Below, one piece after another: positions 43,639-52,653 of a stretch of 64,000 nt of DNA (position 1 is the stretch's first letter; the number at the start of each line of letters is the position of its first letter). The stretch comes from Aquabacter cavernae (GTDB taxonomy: Bacteria > Pseudomonadota > Alphaproteobacteria > Rhizobiales > Xanthobacteraceae), in the NCBI RefSeq assembly GCF_003993795.1, contig NZ_RWKV01000015.1:186001-250000 (forward strand), in the 5' to 3' direction. Position numbers and translations under genes: made by a program. The notes under the pieces are model-generated. The model did not search any database, was not told the origin of the DNA, and was given only the letters and a program-made list of their open reading frames with translations.

Positions 43639-43757
43639 CGCGGCTCCGTTCGGCAATCCGGCGGGACCTTACCGGATCGCGCGGGGCCGCGCCATGCGGC
43701 CTGTCCCCAGGCCCCTCCCCCTCTGACTTGGCCTTGGCCTCTGACTTGGCCTCGCCC

Positions 43758-43961
43758 TCAGCCGTTGCGGCTGCGGGCGCGGGTGCTCTTCACCCGGTCC
43801 AACTGCTCCAGGGGCAGAAGCTCCAGTTCCACATAGCCCTGCGCATCGCGGGACCGGCGACGCGGCGGAAGGCTACCGCCCGCAGACCCCAAGGTCTTGT
43901 CGCGGCGCGCTTGGATTTCCTTCCGCATCGGAAACACCGGAACATTGATCGTGAATGTCAT
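43758..43961 (-). CDS. Small hypothetical protein (67 residues)
   Basis: Starts MTFTINVPVFPMRKEIQ, with a GGAGA ribosome site six bases upstream. It is basic, has an Arg cluster in the middle (PPRRRSRD) and no membrane segment or motif I recognise. The in-frame extension to 44033 is AT-rich and unlikely to be translated. It lies between ubiE and the hybrid kinase, beside the most AT-rich gap of the window. It could be a real small gene or a remnant. Confidence 0.45.
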   Translation of the reverse strand: MTFTINVPVFPMRKEIQARRDKTLGSAGGSLPPRRRSRDAQGYVELELLPLEQLDRVKSTRARSRNG

Positions 43962-44270
43962 GTCGGTCTCCGATATGGTTAATGAAGTGTTTACGTAACT
44001 CAGACGCCTCACCCGGAGCGATTTACTTCTCAATCACAGAAGAAAGCGCAAACGCTCCGAAATCGGACACGCGGAGGCTCGCGGCAGATCGGGGCGATTA
44101 TTTGGCGCGTATGGGGACGAACCGGGATTATCCCGCGACTCAAGCGGGGCCGGACACATTCGGCCTCACCAGATCGTCACATTCTATCGCAAGACACTGA
44201 TAAAAAACGATATTCTGAAAATTACAAAGCGTTGCGGACACGCTTCTCCCGCGCCTGCGCCTGTGGATTT
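43962..44270. other. AT-richer gene-free spacer
   Basis: About 310 bases between the small hypothetical gene and the hybrid kinase stop. Base composition is clearly less GC-rich than its surroundings (for example the A/T-rich tract around 44196-44230). I see no gene, no strong terminator and no repeat; it may hold the small gene's promoter. Confidence 0.5.
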
Positions 44271-47200
44271 TTATTCGGCAGCGGGGCGGGACAGCCGCCG
44301 CTGGGCAAGCAGGGCCCGCAGCGCGGCGGGCTTCAGCGGCTTGTGGAGAATTTCCATGTCCGCGGCACGGGCGGCATCGCGCACCTTTCGCGTGCGATCC
44401 GCCGTGATGAGCACCGCAGGCAGCGCGCCCAGTTTCCAGCGCAGGCCCGCCACCGCCTCGATGCCGTGGCCCGCATCCAGGTGATAATCGGCGAGGATCA
44501 CGTCCGGCTTGAGCTTGGAGGCCCGCACCTCCCGCATGGCGCTGACCGGATCCTGGGCCTTGATGACCCGGCAGCCCCAGCCGGTGAGCAGCATTTCCAT
44601 GCCGTCGAGGATCGCCGCCTCATTGTCGATGGCGAGGATGACAAGCCCCTCCAGCGGCGCCGAGGGAATGCCCCCGCCCGCCGGCAGGGCGGCGGCCTCG
44701 GGCAGGGCCACGGCGACGGGAAGCTCCACGGTGAAGCTCGACCCCTTGCCCAGCGCGGAGCGGATGGTGACGGGGTGCTCCAGCACGCGCGCGATGCGCT
44801 CCACGATGGACAGGCCGAGGCCGAGCCCCCGCGCCTCCCGGGCGCCCTGGTCCAGGCGCTGGAACTCCTGGAACACCAGCTTGTGCTTGGAGCGGGGAAT
44901 GCCCATGCCGGTGTCCAGAACCTCCACCCGCAGCTTGCCCCGCCGCCGCCGGCAACCCACCAGGACCCGGCCGGACGGGGTGTATTTGATGGCGTTGGAG
45001 ATGAGGTTCTGCAGCAGGCGGCGCAGCAGGCGGCGGTCGGACCGCACCGCCAGCGCGCACGGAACGAAGGTCAGCTCCAGCTTCTTTTCCGCCGCCAGGG
45101 GGGAAAACTCCATTTCGAGCTGCTTGAGGACATCATTGATGCGGAACGGCGCGAACTCGGGGCGCAACACCCCGCCGTCCAGCCGGGAAATGTCCAGCAG
45201 CGCGGACAGGATTTCCTCCACCGCCTCAAGGGAGGAATCGATGTTGGTGGCGAGCCGCGCCTGCTCGGAGGCCTGGGACCGCTCCACGAGGCTCGTCACA
45301 TAGAGCCGGGCGGCGTTGAGCGGCTGGAGAATGTCGTGGCTCGCCGCCGCCAGGAAGCGCGTCTTGGAGATGTTGGCCTCATCCGCCGCCGAGCGGGCGC
45401 GCTCCAGGGCCTGGTTGAGCCGCTCCAGTTCGTCGGTGCGCTCGCGCACGCGGCGCTCCAGGGTCTCGTTGGCCCGCTCCAGCGCCATTTCGGCATCCAC
45501 AGAGGCCGAAATGTCCGTGAAGGTCACGACGATGCCGCCATCCGGCAGGGGATCGGAGCGGGCCTCGATGGTGGAGGCCTCGTGGCGCAGCCGCTCCTGG
45601 CAGCCGGGATCGCCGCTGGCATAGCGGGCGAGGCGGGCGTTGAAGTCGGCGGGGCCGTCCTCCGGCTCGGCCTGGGCTCCGCGCAGGATCTCCTCCAGCG
45701 GCACGCCCACCGCATAGCATTCCGGCGGCAGGTCCAGCATCTCGCCGAACCGGCGGTTCCAGCACACGAGGTGAAGCTCGCGGTCGAACACCGCGATGCC
45801 CTGCCCCACATGGTCGATGGCGGTCTGGAGCAGTTCGCGATTGTACAGGATGGCGGCGGAGGCATCGTCCAGCAGGCGCAGCGCCGCCTTGGTGGACACC
45901 GTGCGCTTGCGCAGCAGCAGGGACAGGACGAGGCGCGAGGAGGCTGCCCCGATGGCCGAGGCCAGCAGATGCTCCGCATAGCGCACAAGCTGCGCATCCG
46001 CCTCGTGGCGCGGGTCCGGCCGCAGGCCCCGGTCGGCGGCGAAGGCGGCGAAGGCGGAACGGGCGCGCTGGTCGCCCAGATAGCGGGCGACGGTGGTGAT
46101 CAGCTCCTCCACCGTCACCGCCGAACGCCAGCGGCCGAACGGCGGACGGGGCGCCACCGCCGTGGCGGGAATGAACAGCCCCGCCTGCACCTGCTCGATG
46201 GATGAGGGACGGGTCAGCAGCGACACCACCACCAGCAGAATCGTGTTGAGCCCCAGGCTCCAGGCGACGCCATGGGCAAGCTGCCCGGCGGCGAGGCCGA
46301 ACAGATGGCCCGGCCGCAGCAGCGCGATGCCGAACGGCCCCTGCTCCACGATATGGACGGGCACCAGCCCGGCATCGGCCAAAGTGGGCAGAAGCAGCGT
46401 GTAGGCCCACACCAATATGCCCACCAATATGCCCGTGATGGCGCCCCGCGCCGTCGCACGCCGCCACATGAGGCCAGCGGCGAAGGCCGGGCCCACCTGG
46501 GCGATGGCGGCGAAGGAGAGCAGGCCGATCTGGGCAAGCTGCACGTCGCCCGTGGTGCGGTAATAGAGATAGGTGAGGAACAGGATGAAGAAGATGGCCG
46601 CGCGCCGCACGAACAGCAGCACGCCCGCCATGTCGTGCGGGCGCTGGTAATTCTCGCCCCGCGCCGCCCGTCGCCGCAGGATGATGGGCATGACCAGATC
46701 GTTGGAGATCATGATGGCGAGCGCCACCGTTTCCACGATCACCATGGCGGTGGCGGCGGAGAGGCCGCCCACAAAGGCCAGCAACGCCAGGTGCTCCGCG
46801 CCCGCCACCAGCGGCACCGCCAGCACGAACACGTCGCGGTCCACGGTCTGGAGCGGGAACATCACCATGCCCGCCAGCGCCACCGGCACCACGAACAGGT
46901 TGATGAGCACCAGATAGAGCGGGAACAGCCAGCGGGCCCGGCGGATCTCCGCCTCGCCCCGGTTCTCCACGACCGCCACATGGAACTGGCGCGGCAGCAG
47001 CAGGAAGGCGCCCGCCGAGAGCACCGTCATGGTCACCCAGTTTTCCAACGACACGCCGCGCTCGAACGGGGCGATGACGCCGGTCTGCTGCGCCGCCTCC
47101 AGCAGCGGGCCGAAGCCGTCGAACAGCAGGAAGGTGACGAAGAAGCCCACCGCCAGGAAGGTGACGAGCTTGACGATGGATTCGGTGGCCACCGCCAGCA

Positions 47201-47777
47201 TCAGCCCTTCCTGGTGCTCGGTGGCGTCCGTGTGGCGGGTGCCGAACAGCACCGCGAAGGCGGCCATGGCGAAGGCCACGAACAAGGCGAGGTCCGCGCC
47301 GATGGAGCCGGGCAGCGGGTCCGAGCCCAGATGCCCCATCACAGCCAGCAGCGAGGAGGAGACGGCTTTGAGCTGGAGCGAGATGTAGGGAATGGAGCCG
47401 ACGATGGCGACCACCGTCACCAGCGCCGCGATGCCCTGGTGCTTGCCGTAGCGGGAGGCGAGGAAGTCGGCGATGGAGGTGATGTTGTGCGCCTTGGCGA
47501 GCTGCACGATGCGCATGAGCAGCGGCGTCGCCGCGCCGATCACCAGGATCGGGCCGAGATAGATGGTGAGGAAGTCGAAGCCCTGGGTGGTGGCAAGGCC
47601 CACCGAGCCGAAGAAGGTCCAGGAGGTGCAGTAGACGGCCAGCGACAGGGAATAGATGAGCGGGCGCGGCGCGCCTGCGCGCGCGCTCTTGCGCGCCCGC
47701 CCTCCGAAGCTCGCCACCGCGAACAGGAAGCCGATATAGGCAAGCGCGACGGAGATGACGAACCCGGCTTGCAGCAT
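44271..47777 (-). CDS. Sodium/solute symporter - PAS - histidine kinase - receiver hybrid sensor (CbrA/CrbS-like)
   Basis: 1168 residues. Residues 1 to about 520 form a 12-13 helix sodium:solute symporter-like region (MLQAGFVISVALAYIGFLFAV...), followed by a linker, a PAS domain (about 650-760, HVGQGIAVFDRELHLVCWNRRFGEML) and a coiled coil. Next are a HisKA domain with H814 in FLAAASHDILQPLNAARLY, an HATPase domain (about 920-1030) and a receiver with D1097 in VILADYHLDAGHG. Proteins of this layout control carbon or acetate use through a LuxR-type partner; none is encoded beside it. It starts at 47777 with AAGGGA upstream. The stimulus is unknown. Confidence 0.9.
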   Translation of the reverse strand: MLQAGFVISVALAYIGFLFAVASFGGRARKSARAGAPRPLIYSLSLAVYCTSWTFFGSVGLATTQGFDFLTIYLGPILVIGAATPLLMRIVQLAKAHNITSIADFLASRYGKHQGIAALVTVVAIVGSIPYISLQLKAVSSSLLAVMGHLGSDPLPGSIGADLALFVAFAMAAFAVLFGTRHTDATEHQEGLMLAVATESIVKLVTFLAVGFFVTFLLFDGFGPLLEAAQQTGVIAPFERGVSLENWVTMTVLSAGAFLLLPRQFHVAVVENRGEAEIRRARWLFPLYLVLINLFVVPVALAGMVMFPLQTVDRDVFVLAVPLVAGAEHLALLAFVGGLSAATAMVIVETVALAIMISNDLVMPIILRRRAARGENYQRPHDMAGVLLFVRRAAIFFILFLTYLYYRTTGDVQLAQIGLLSFAAIAQVGPAFAAGLMWRRATARGAITGILVGILVWAYTLLLPTLADAGLVPVHIVEQGPFGIALLRPGHLFGLAAGQLAHGVAWSLGLNTILLVVVSLLTRPSSIEQVQAGLFIPATAVAPRPPFGRWRSAVTVEELITTVARYLGDQRARSAFAAFAADRGLRPDPRHEADAQLVRYAEHLLASAIGAASSRLVLSLLLRKRTVSTKAALRLLDDASAAILYNRELLQTAIDHVGQGIAVFDRELHLVCWNRRFGEMLDLPPECYAVGVPLEEILRGAQAEPEDGPADFNARLARYASGDPGCQERLRHEASTIEARSDPLPDGGIVVTFTDISASVDAEMALERANETLERRVRERTDELERLNQALERARSAADEANISKTRFLAAASHDILQPLNAARLYVTSLVERSQASEQARLATNIDSSLEAVEEILSALLDISRLDGGVLRPEFAPFRINDVLKQLEMEFSPLAAEKKLELTFVPCALAVRSDRRLLRRLLQNLISNAIKYTPSGRVLVGCRRRRGKLRVEVLDTGMGIPRSKHKLVFQEFQRLDQGAREARGLGLGLSIVERIARVLEHPVTIRSALGKGSSFTVELPVAVALPEAAALPAGGGIPSAPLEGLVILAIDNEAAILDGMEMLLTGWGCRVIKAQDPVSAMREVRASKLKPDVILADYHLDAGHGIEAVAGLRWKLGALPAVLITADRTRKVRDAARAADMEILHKPLKPAALRALLAQRRLSRPAAE

Positions 47778-47937
47778 GTCCCTTCACGCCCCGCGCCGGG
47801 AGGGTCGGCGCGCTTTCCGGCAAAGTGACACAACCGGGAGCGGAGTCCAGCGAGGCGGATACGGCGTCCCCGGTTCCGGCCCCATGCCGAGCGGGCCGGA
47901 CCCATAACCCGTAGAACCCGCACCGAAGGCTACAGCT

Positions 47938-49194
47938 TCACGCCCCGAGCCCCAGCAGGAAGGCATGAAGCGTGCGCGCGGCGAGCCCGATATCGGCCGC
48001 CTCCGCCGCCTCGCGGGGATTGTGGCTGCCGTTGCGCGAGCGCACGAACAGCATGGCCATGGGCATGATGCCCCGGAACACCATGGCATCATGCCCCGCC
48101 CCCGAAGCCAGGGACGGCGCGTCCAGGCCGAGCGTCGCCGCCGCCGCTTCCAGGCGCGCGCGCAAGTCGGGATCACAGGGCGTCGCCGGGGCGTCATGCC
48201 CCCAGACGATCTCGGCCGCGACGCCCCGGCGCGCGGCGATGGCGGTGATGGCGTCGGAGATATCCGTCACCGCCGCCTTGCGCACGCCGTCATCGGAGGC
48301 CCGGACATCCAGCGAAAAGCGCACCTCACCGGGCACCACATTCACCGCCGACCCCGGTACTTCCAGCAGGCCCACCGTCGCCACGAGGCTTTCCGGCGCC
48401 ACGTCGCGCCCGCCCCGCGCCTCCACGGCCAGCACCATCTCGGCCGCCGCCGTCAGCGCGTCCTGCCGCAGGACCATGGGCAGCGTGCCCGAATGGCCCG
48501 CCTGCCCCCGCACCACCACACGGGCGCGGGAGGCCCCGGCAATGCCGGTGACGATACCCAGCGGCGCGCCGCATTCCTCCAGGACCGGCCCCTGCTCGAT
48601 ATGCACTTCCACATAGCCGAGCGTGCGCGCCGGATCGCGGGCGAGGCCGGAAATGGCCTCCACCGGCGCGCCGAACGCCTCCAGCGCCGCGCGCCGCGTG
48701 ATGCCCGATGCGTCCGGCTCGTCGAGGCACGCCGGATCGAACGTGCCGGCCAGCGCGCGGGACGAACTGAGCGTGGAGAGAAAGCGCACGCCCTCCTCGT
48801 CGGCGAAGGCGACCACCTCCACCGCGACGGGCAGGCGGCGACCCGAGCGGTTCAGCGCCTCCACGGCGGCAAGCGCGACGAGCACGCCCAGATTGCCGTC
48901 ATAGATGCCGGCATTGCGGACCGTGTCGATGTGCGAGCCGAGGATCAACGTGGGCGCATCCGCCCGATCGGCCGCGTAGCGGCCCACCACGGAGCCGGTC
49001 CCGTCCAGATGGACGCCCTCCAGGCCCGCCGCGCGGAACCAGTCCGCCACCTGCCCCGCCGCCGCCTTGTGGGACGGGGACAAAGAAAGCCGCGTCATCT
49101 GGCCGGGCACGTCCGTGAAGGCGGCAAGGGCGTGCAGGCGCGCGTCGATGACGGCGCCGTCCAGCGGGTCGGCCGCAGCGTCCGGTTGGCTCAT
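47938..49194 (-). CDS. allC: M20-family allantoate amidohydrolase / N-carbamoyl-amino-acid hydrolase
   Basis: 418 residues of the dinuclear-metal amidase group that includes allantoate amidohydrolase (AllC) and L-carbamoylases. Metal and catalytic motifs are GSHIDTVRNAG, YDGNLGVL, FADEEGVRF, YVEVHIEQGPVLE, GQAGHSGT and SGAGHDAM. Position directly after the PuuE-UraD gene, which makes allantoate, favours an allantoate role (giving ureidoglycine or ureidoglycolate, CO2 and ammonia). The ATG at 49194 (MSQPDAAADPL) has an AAAGGCAGG site; the longer frame to 49413 overlaps the neighbour and is rejected. Symbol given by context. Confidence 0.82.
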   Translation of the reverse strand: MSQPDAAADPLDGAVIDARLHALAAFTDVPGQMTRLSLSPSHKAAAGQVADWFRAAGLEGVHLDGTGSVVGRYAADRADAPTLILGSHIDTVRNAGIYDGNLGVLVALAAVEALNRSGRRLPVAVEVVAFADEEGVRFLSTLSSSRALAGTFDPACLDEPDASGITRRAALEAFGAPVEAISGLARDPARTLGYVEVHIEQGPVLEECGAPLGIVTGIAGASRARVVVRGQAGHSGTLPMVLRQDALTAAAEMVLAVEARGGRDVAPESLVATVGLLEVPGSAVNVVPGEVRFSLDVRASDDGVRKAAVTDISDAITAIAARRGVAAEIVWGHDAPATPCDPDLRARLEAAAATLGLDAPSLASGAGHDAMVFRGIMPMAMLFVRSRNGSHNPREAAEAADIGLAARTLHAFLLGLGA

Positions 49195-49228
49195 GGGGCG
49201 ACCTGCCTTTCTTGCGACAACCCGTGCA

Positions 49229-50650
49229 TCAGGCGGCGAGGATCTGCGCGATCCGGAGCGCCGCGATGCGCTCCACCTGCGCCAGCGCCTCGGCGCGCTC
49301 GGCCTGCGGACTGTTGGCGAGGCGCCGCTCGAAGGCGGCGAGGATGTCCGCCTTGCTGCTTCCGCGAATGGCCATGATGAAGACGAAGCCGAAGCGCGCC
49401 ACATAGGCGGCATTCAGTTCCGAGAAGCGCGCGCGCTCGGCGTCGGTGAGGGCATCGAGCCCGGCGGATGCCTGCTCCTCGGCGCTCTCCTGGGTGAGCT
49501 GGCGCGCCTGGGCAAGCTTTCCGGCAAGGTCGGGATGGGCGTGGATCACCGCCATCTGCCGCGCCTCGGGGGCCGCGCGCAGCACGGCTGCCATGGCGGC
49601 GGCCAGCCCGTCCGGGCTGTCCTGCGCGGAGGTCAGGCCCGCATCATGGGCGCCTTCCGCGATCCAGGGCGAATGCTCGAACACGCCGCCGAACCGCTCC
49701 ACGAACAGGGGCCGCGACAGCCGGCTCGGCACATAGCCCCCGCGCGGGGGATGCGTGGCGATCCAGTGGCGGGCAATGTCCACGCGCCGCGCCACCCATA
49801 CCTTCTCGTGGGACTGCACGTAATCGAGGAAACGCGCCAGCGCCGCCGCGCGCCCCGGCCGGCCCACGATGCGATTGTGCAGGCCGATGGACAGCATGCG
49901 GGGCGCGGTGGCGCCCTCGGCATAGAGCAGGTCGAAGCTGTCCTTCAGATAGGTGAAGAACTCGTCCCCCCCGCCAAAGCCCGCCGCCACGGAGAACCGC
50001 ATGTCGTTGGCGTCCAGCGTGTAGGGCATCATGAGGAACGGGCCCTGCGCCCCCTGGATCCAATAGGGCAGCTCATCCGCATAGGTGTCGGCGGAATAGA
50101 GGAAGCCGCCCTCCTCCATCACCAGCGGGGTCGTGTTCTCCGCCGAGCGCCCCTGGTAGAAGCCGAGCGGACGTTCGCCCGCCACCTCGGCATGAAGACG
50201 CACCGCCTCGCGGATGTGCTCGCGCTCGTCTTCCTTCGAGAAATCCTTGTACTCGATCCATTTCAGGCCGTGGCTGGCAATCTCCCAGCCCGCCTCGGTC
50301 ATGGCGGCCACGGCGTCCGGATTGCGCGCCATGGCGGTGGCGACGGCGAACACCGTCACCGGCATGCCGCGCTCCGTGAACATGCGGTGCAGCCGCCAGA
50401 ATCCGACCCGCGAGCCGTATTCGTAGATGCTCTCCATGTTCATATGGCGCTGGCGCGGCCAGGGCACCGCGCCGATGATCTCGGACAGGAACGCCTCCGA
50501 GGCATTGTCCCCGTGCAGGACCGAGTTCTCGCCCCCCTCCTCGTAATTGATGACGAACTGCACGGCGATGCGCGCATCCCCCGGCCAGCGGGGATGGGGC
50601 GGCGTGCGGCCATAGCCGATAAGGTCGCGCGGATAGGGGGTCTTCGTCAT
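49229..50650 (-). CDS. puuE: PuuE-UraD fusion: allantoinase joined to OHCU decarboxylase
   Basis: 473 residues. The N-terminal ~305 are a NodB-fold, metal-independent allantoinase (PuuE), shown by VQFVINYEEGGENSVLHGD, EYGSRVGFWRLHRMF, WEIASHGLKWIEYKDFS and ADELPYW. The C-terminal ~155 are UraD, which decarboxylates 2-oxo-4-hydroxy-4-carboxy-5-ureidoimidazoline to (S)-allantoin, with SRPLFVERFGGVFEHSPWIAE (active His) and IHAHPDLAGK. One chain thus converts OHCU to allantoin and then allantoate. The start at 50650 (MTKTPYPRDL) lies four bases after uraH. The fusion junction is smooth. Confidence 0.93.
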   Translation of the reverse strand: MTKTPYPRDLIGYGRTPPHPRWPGDARIAVQFVINYEEGGENSVLHGDNASEAFLSEIIGAVPWPRQRHMNMESIYEYGSRVGFWRLHRMFTERGMPVTVFAVATAMARNPDAVAAMTEAGWEIASHGLKWIEYKDFSKEDEREHIREAVRLHAEVAGERPLGFYQGRSAENTTPLVMEEGGFLYSADTYADELPYWIQGAQGPFLMMPYTLDANDMRFSVAAGFGGGDEFFTYLKDSFDLLYAEGATAPRMLSIGLHNRIVGRPGRAAALARFLDYVQSHEKVWVARRVDIARHWIATHPPRGGYVPSRLSRPLFVERFGGVFEHSPWIAEGAHDAGLTSAQDSPDGLAAAMAAVLRAAPEARQMAVIHAHPDLAGKLAQARQLTQESAEEQASAGLDALTDAERARFSELNAAYVARFGFVFIMAIRGSSKADILAAFERRLANSPQAERAEALAQVERIAALRIAQILAA

Positions 50651-50654
50651 GGAT

Positions 50655-51008
50655 TCAGGAGCCGCGATAGGTGGAATAGGACCAGGGGGAGCACAGGAGC
50701 GGCACATGATAATGCCCCTCCCCGGCCATGGAGAAGCGCAGCGGCACCGCGTCAAGGAAAGGCGGGTCGGGCAGGTCCGCACCCTGGATCAGGAAATAGG
50801 GGCCGATATGGAAGACCAGTTCATAGGTGCCGGACACATAGCTCTCGCCTGACAGAAGCGGTGCGTCCGTGCGCCCGTCCGCATTGGTCACATGGCGCGA
50901 GAGCAGCAGGCGCGTTCCGTCCGCCTCCAGGCGGTACAGCTCGATCTCGACGCCCAGGGCCGGCCCGCCCGTCACAACGTCCAGAACATGCGTCGAAAGC
51001 CGCCCCAT
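50655..51008 (-). CDS. uraH: 5-Hydroxyisourate hydrolase (transthyretin-like)
   Basis: Hydrolyses the unstable product of urate oxidase, 5-hydroxyisourate, to OHCU. 117 residues, standard. N-terminal LSTHVLD carries the active His7, and the C-terminus YRGS is the diagnostic family tetrapeptide; [19 protein letters not shown] is typical. The ATG at 51008 with a GGGGAGA site is chosen over the frame to 51110, which would run through the operator. First gene of the uraH - puuE/uraD - allC unit. Confidence 0.96.
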   Translation of the reverse strand: MGRLSTHVLDVVTGGPALGVEIELYRLEADGTRLLLSRHVTNADGRTDAPLLSGESYVSGTYELVFHIGPYFLIQGADLPDPPFLDAVPLRFSMAGEGHYHVPLLCSPWSYSTYRGS

Positions 51009-51072
51009 CGAAATCTCCCCGCTGCATGCGAACGTCCCGTGCGGAGCATAGCCTGAACCGGCTCTTTTCATT

Positions 51073-51107
51073 TTCCGATTAAATCGGAAGATCCTTCGAT
51101 CTTCCGA
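51073..51107. promoter_or_regulatory. Overlapping palindromes in the uraH/NCS2-permease divergent promoter
   Basis: TTCCGAT-TAA-ATCGGAA (51073-51089) overlaps a second inverted repeat, TCGGAAGATC (51084-51093) with GATCTTCCGA (51098-51107). Both use the half-site TCGGAA. They sit between the divergent genes and are AT-richer than their surroundings, so they look like a regulator binding site for urate/purine control. Confidence 0.7.
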
Positions 51108-51217
51108 CATATTTCAAGATCGGTAAAAATACCGTCATATGGCGGGAGCAGCGGCGCCAGACCGCGCATCCTCACAAAAATCATCCTTCGACACAGACCT
51201 TTTTCCAGGGGGTCCCC

Positions 51218-52621
51218 ATGTCTATTCCCACGGCTCAGGCCGTTCATCCGGTTGACGAAATGTTGCCGGCGCCGAAGCTGTTCGTCCTCGGACTTCAGCA
51301 TGTTCTTGTCATGTATGCGGGCGCGGTTGCCGTGCCTCTCATCATCGGGCGGGCCTTGAAGCTCCCGCCCGAGGATATCGCCTTCCTCATCAGCGCGGAC
51401 CTGTTCGCCTGCGGGATCGCGACCCTCGTCCAATGCCTGGGCTTTCCGGGCGTGGGCATCCGCCTGCCGGTGATGATGGGCGTCACCTTCGCCTCGGTCG
51501 GCCCCATGCTGTCCATGGCGGCGAGCCCGGAAATCGGGCTGCTCGGCATCTATGGAGCAGTCATCGCGGCGGGCATCTTCGGCATCGTCGTGGCGCCCTT
51601 CATCAGCCGCCTCCTGCCGCTGTTCCCGCCGGTGGTGACGGGAACCATCATCCTCGTCATCGGCATCTCGCTGATGCGGGTCGGGATCAACTGGGCCGGG
51701 GGCGGATTGCCCATGCTCACCAAGACCGTGAACGGCGAACTGGTGCAGGTGGCCAATCCCAATTACGGCCAGCTCCAGGGCTTGGGCATCTCGGCCTTCG
51801 TGCTGCTGGTCATCCTCGCCCTTCTCAAATGGGGTTCGGGCTTCGTCGCCAACGTGGCGGTGCTGCTCGGCATCATCGCCGGCGGCGCGCTGGCGGCGGT
51901 GCTCGGCCTCATGCACTTCGAGAAGGTGGCGGCGGCGTCCTGGTTCGACGTGATCATGCCGTTCCATTTCGGCATGCCGCAATTCCATCTCATCCCCATC
52001 CTGACCATGTGCATCGTCATGGTGGTGGTGATGATCGAGAGCCTGGGCATGTTCCTGGCGCTCTCCGACATCACCGGCAAGCCGGTGGACAAGGCCGCGC
52101 TCGGCCGGGGCCTGCGGGCAGACGGCGTGGGCACGCTGGTGGGAGGCATCTTCAACACCTTCCCCTACACCTCCTTCTCCCAGAATGTGGGCCTCGTGGG
52201 CGTCACCGGCGTGCGCTCGCGCTGGGTGACGGTCGCGGGCGGCGCCATCATGCTGGTGCTGGGCCTGCTGCCCAAGATGGCCGCCTTGGTGGAGGCGGTG
52301 CCGCTGGTGGTGCTGGGAGGGGCGGGCCTCGTCATGTTCGGCATGGTGGCCGCCACCGGTGCGCGCATCCTCACCAGCGTGGACTTCAAGACCAACCGCC
52401 ACAATCTGTTCGTGGTGGCCGTCTCCGTGGGCTTCGGCATGATCCCGCTGGTGGCGCCCAACTTCTTCCGGCAGCTGCCCCATGAGCTTCACCCGCTCCT
52501 GGAATCCGGCATCCTGCTCTCGGCCATCGTGGCGGTGGTGCTGAACGTGTTCTTCAACGGCATGAAGGCCGAATCCATGGAGGACATCGTGGCCGCCGCC
52601 AAGCAGGCGGACGCCCATTGA
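51218..52621 (+). CDS. NCS2-family nucleobase:cation symporter (urate/xanthine permease)
   Basis: 467 residues and about 14 transmembrane segments. NCS2 features are FVLGLQHVLVMYAGAVAVPLIIG near the N-terminus, MMGVTFASVGPM, and the signature region LFNTFPYTSFSQNVGLVGVTGVRSRWV (here with IFNTFPYTS), where the QNxG motif of the purine branch is clear. Placement opposite uraH supports uptake of urate or xanthine. The ATG at 51218 follows a CAGGGGG site. It is convergent with the LysR gene. Confidence 0.92.
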   Translation: MSIPTAQAVHPVDEMLPAPKLFVLGLQHVLVMYAGAVAVPLIIGRALKLPPEDIAFLISADLFACGIATLVQCLGFPGVGIRLPVMMGVTFASVGPMLSMAASPEIGLLGIYGAVIAAGIFGIVVAPFISRLLPLFPPVVTGTIILVIGISLMRVGINWAGGGLPMLTKTVNGELVQVANPNYGQLQGLGISAFVLLVILALLKWGSGFVANVAVLLGIIAGGALAAVLGLMHFEKVAAASWFDVIMPFHFGMPQFHLIPILTMCIVMVVVMIESLGMFLALSDITGKPVDKAALGRGLRADGVGTLVGGIFNTFPYTSFSQNVGLVGVTGVRSRWVTVAGGAIMLVLGLLPKMAALVEAVPLVVLGGAGLVMFGMVAATGARILTSVDFKTNRHNLFVVAVSVGFGMIPLVAPNFFRQLPHELHPLLESGILLSAIVAVVLNVFFNGMKAESMEDIVAAAKQADAH

Positions 52622-52653
52622 CCCCGGGAGGGACGCCGCATCCTGTCGTGCCG

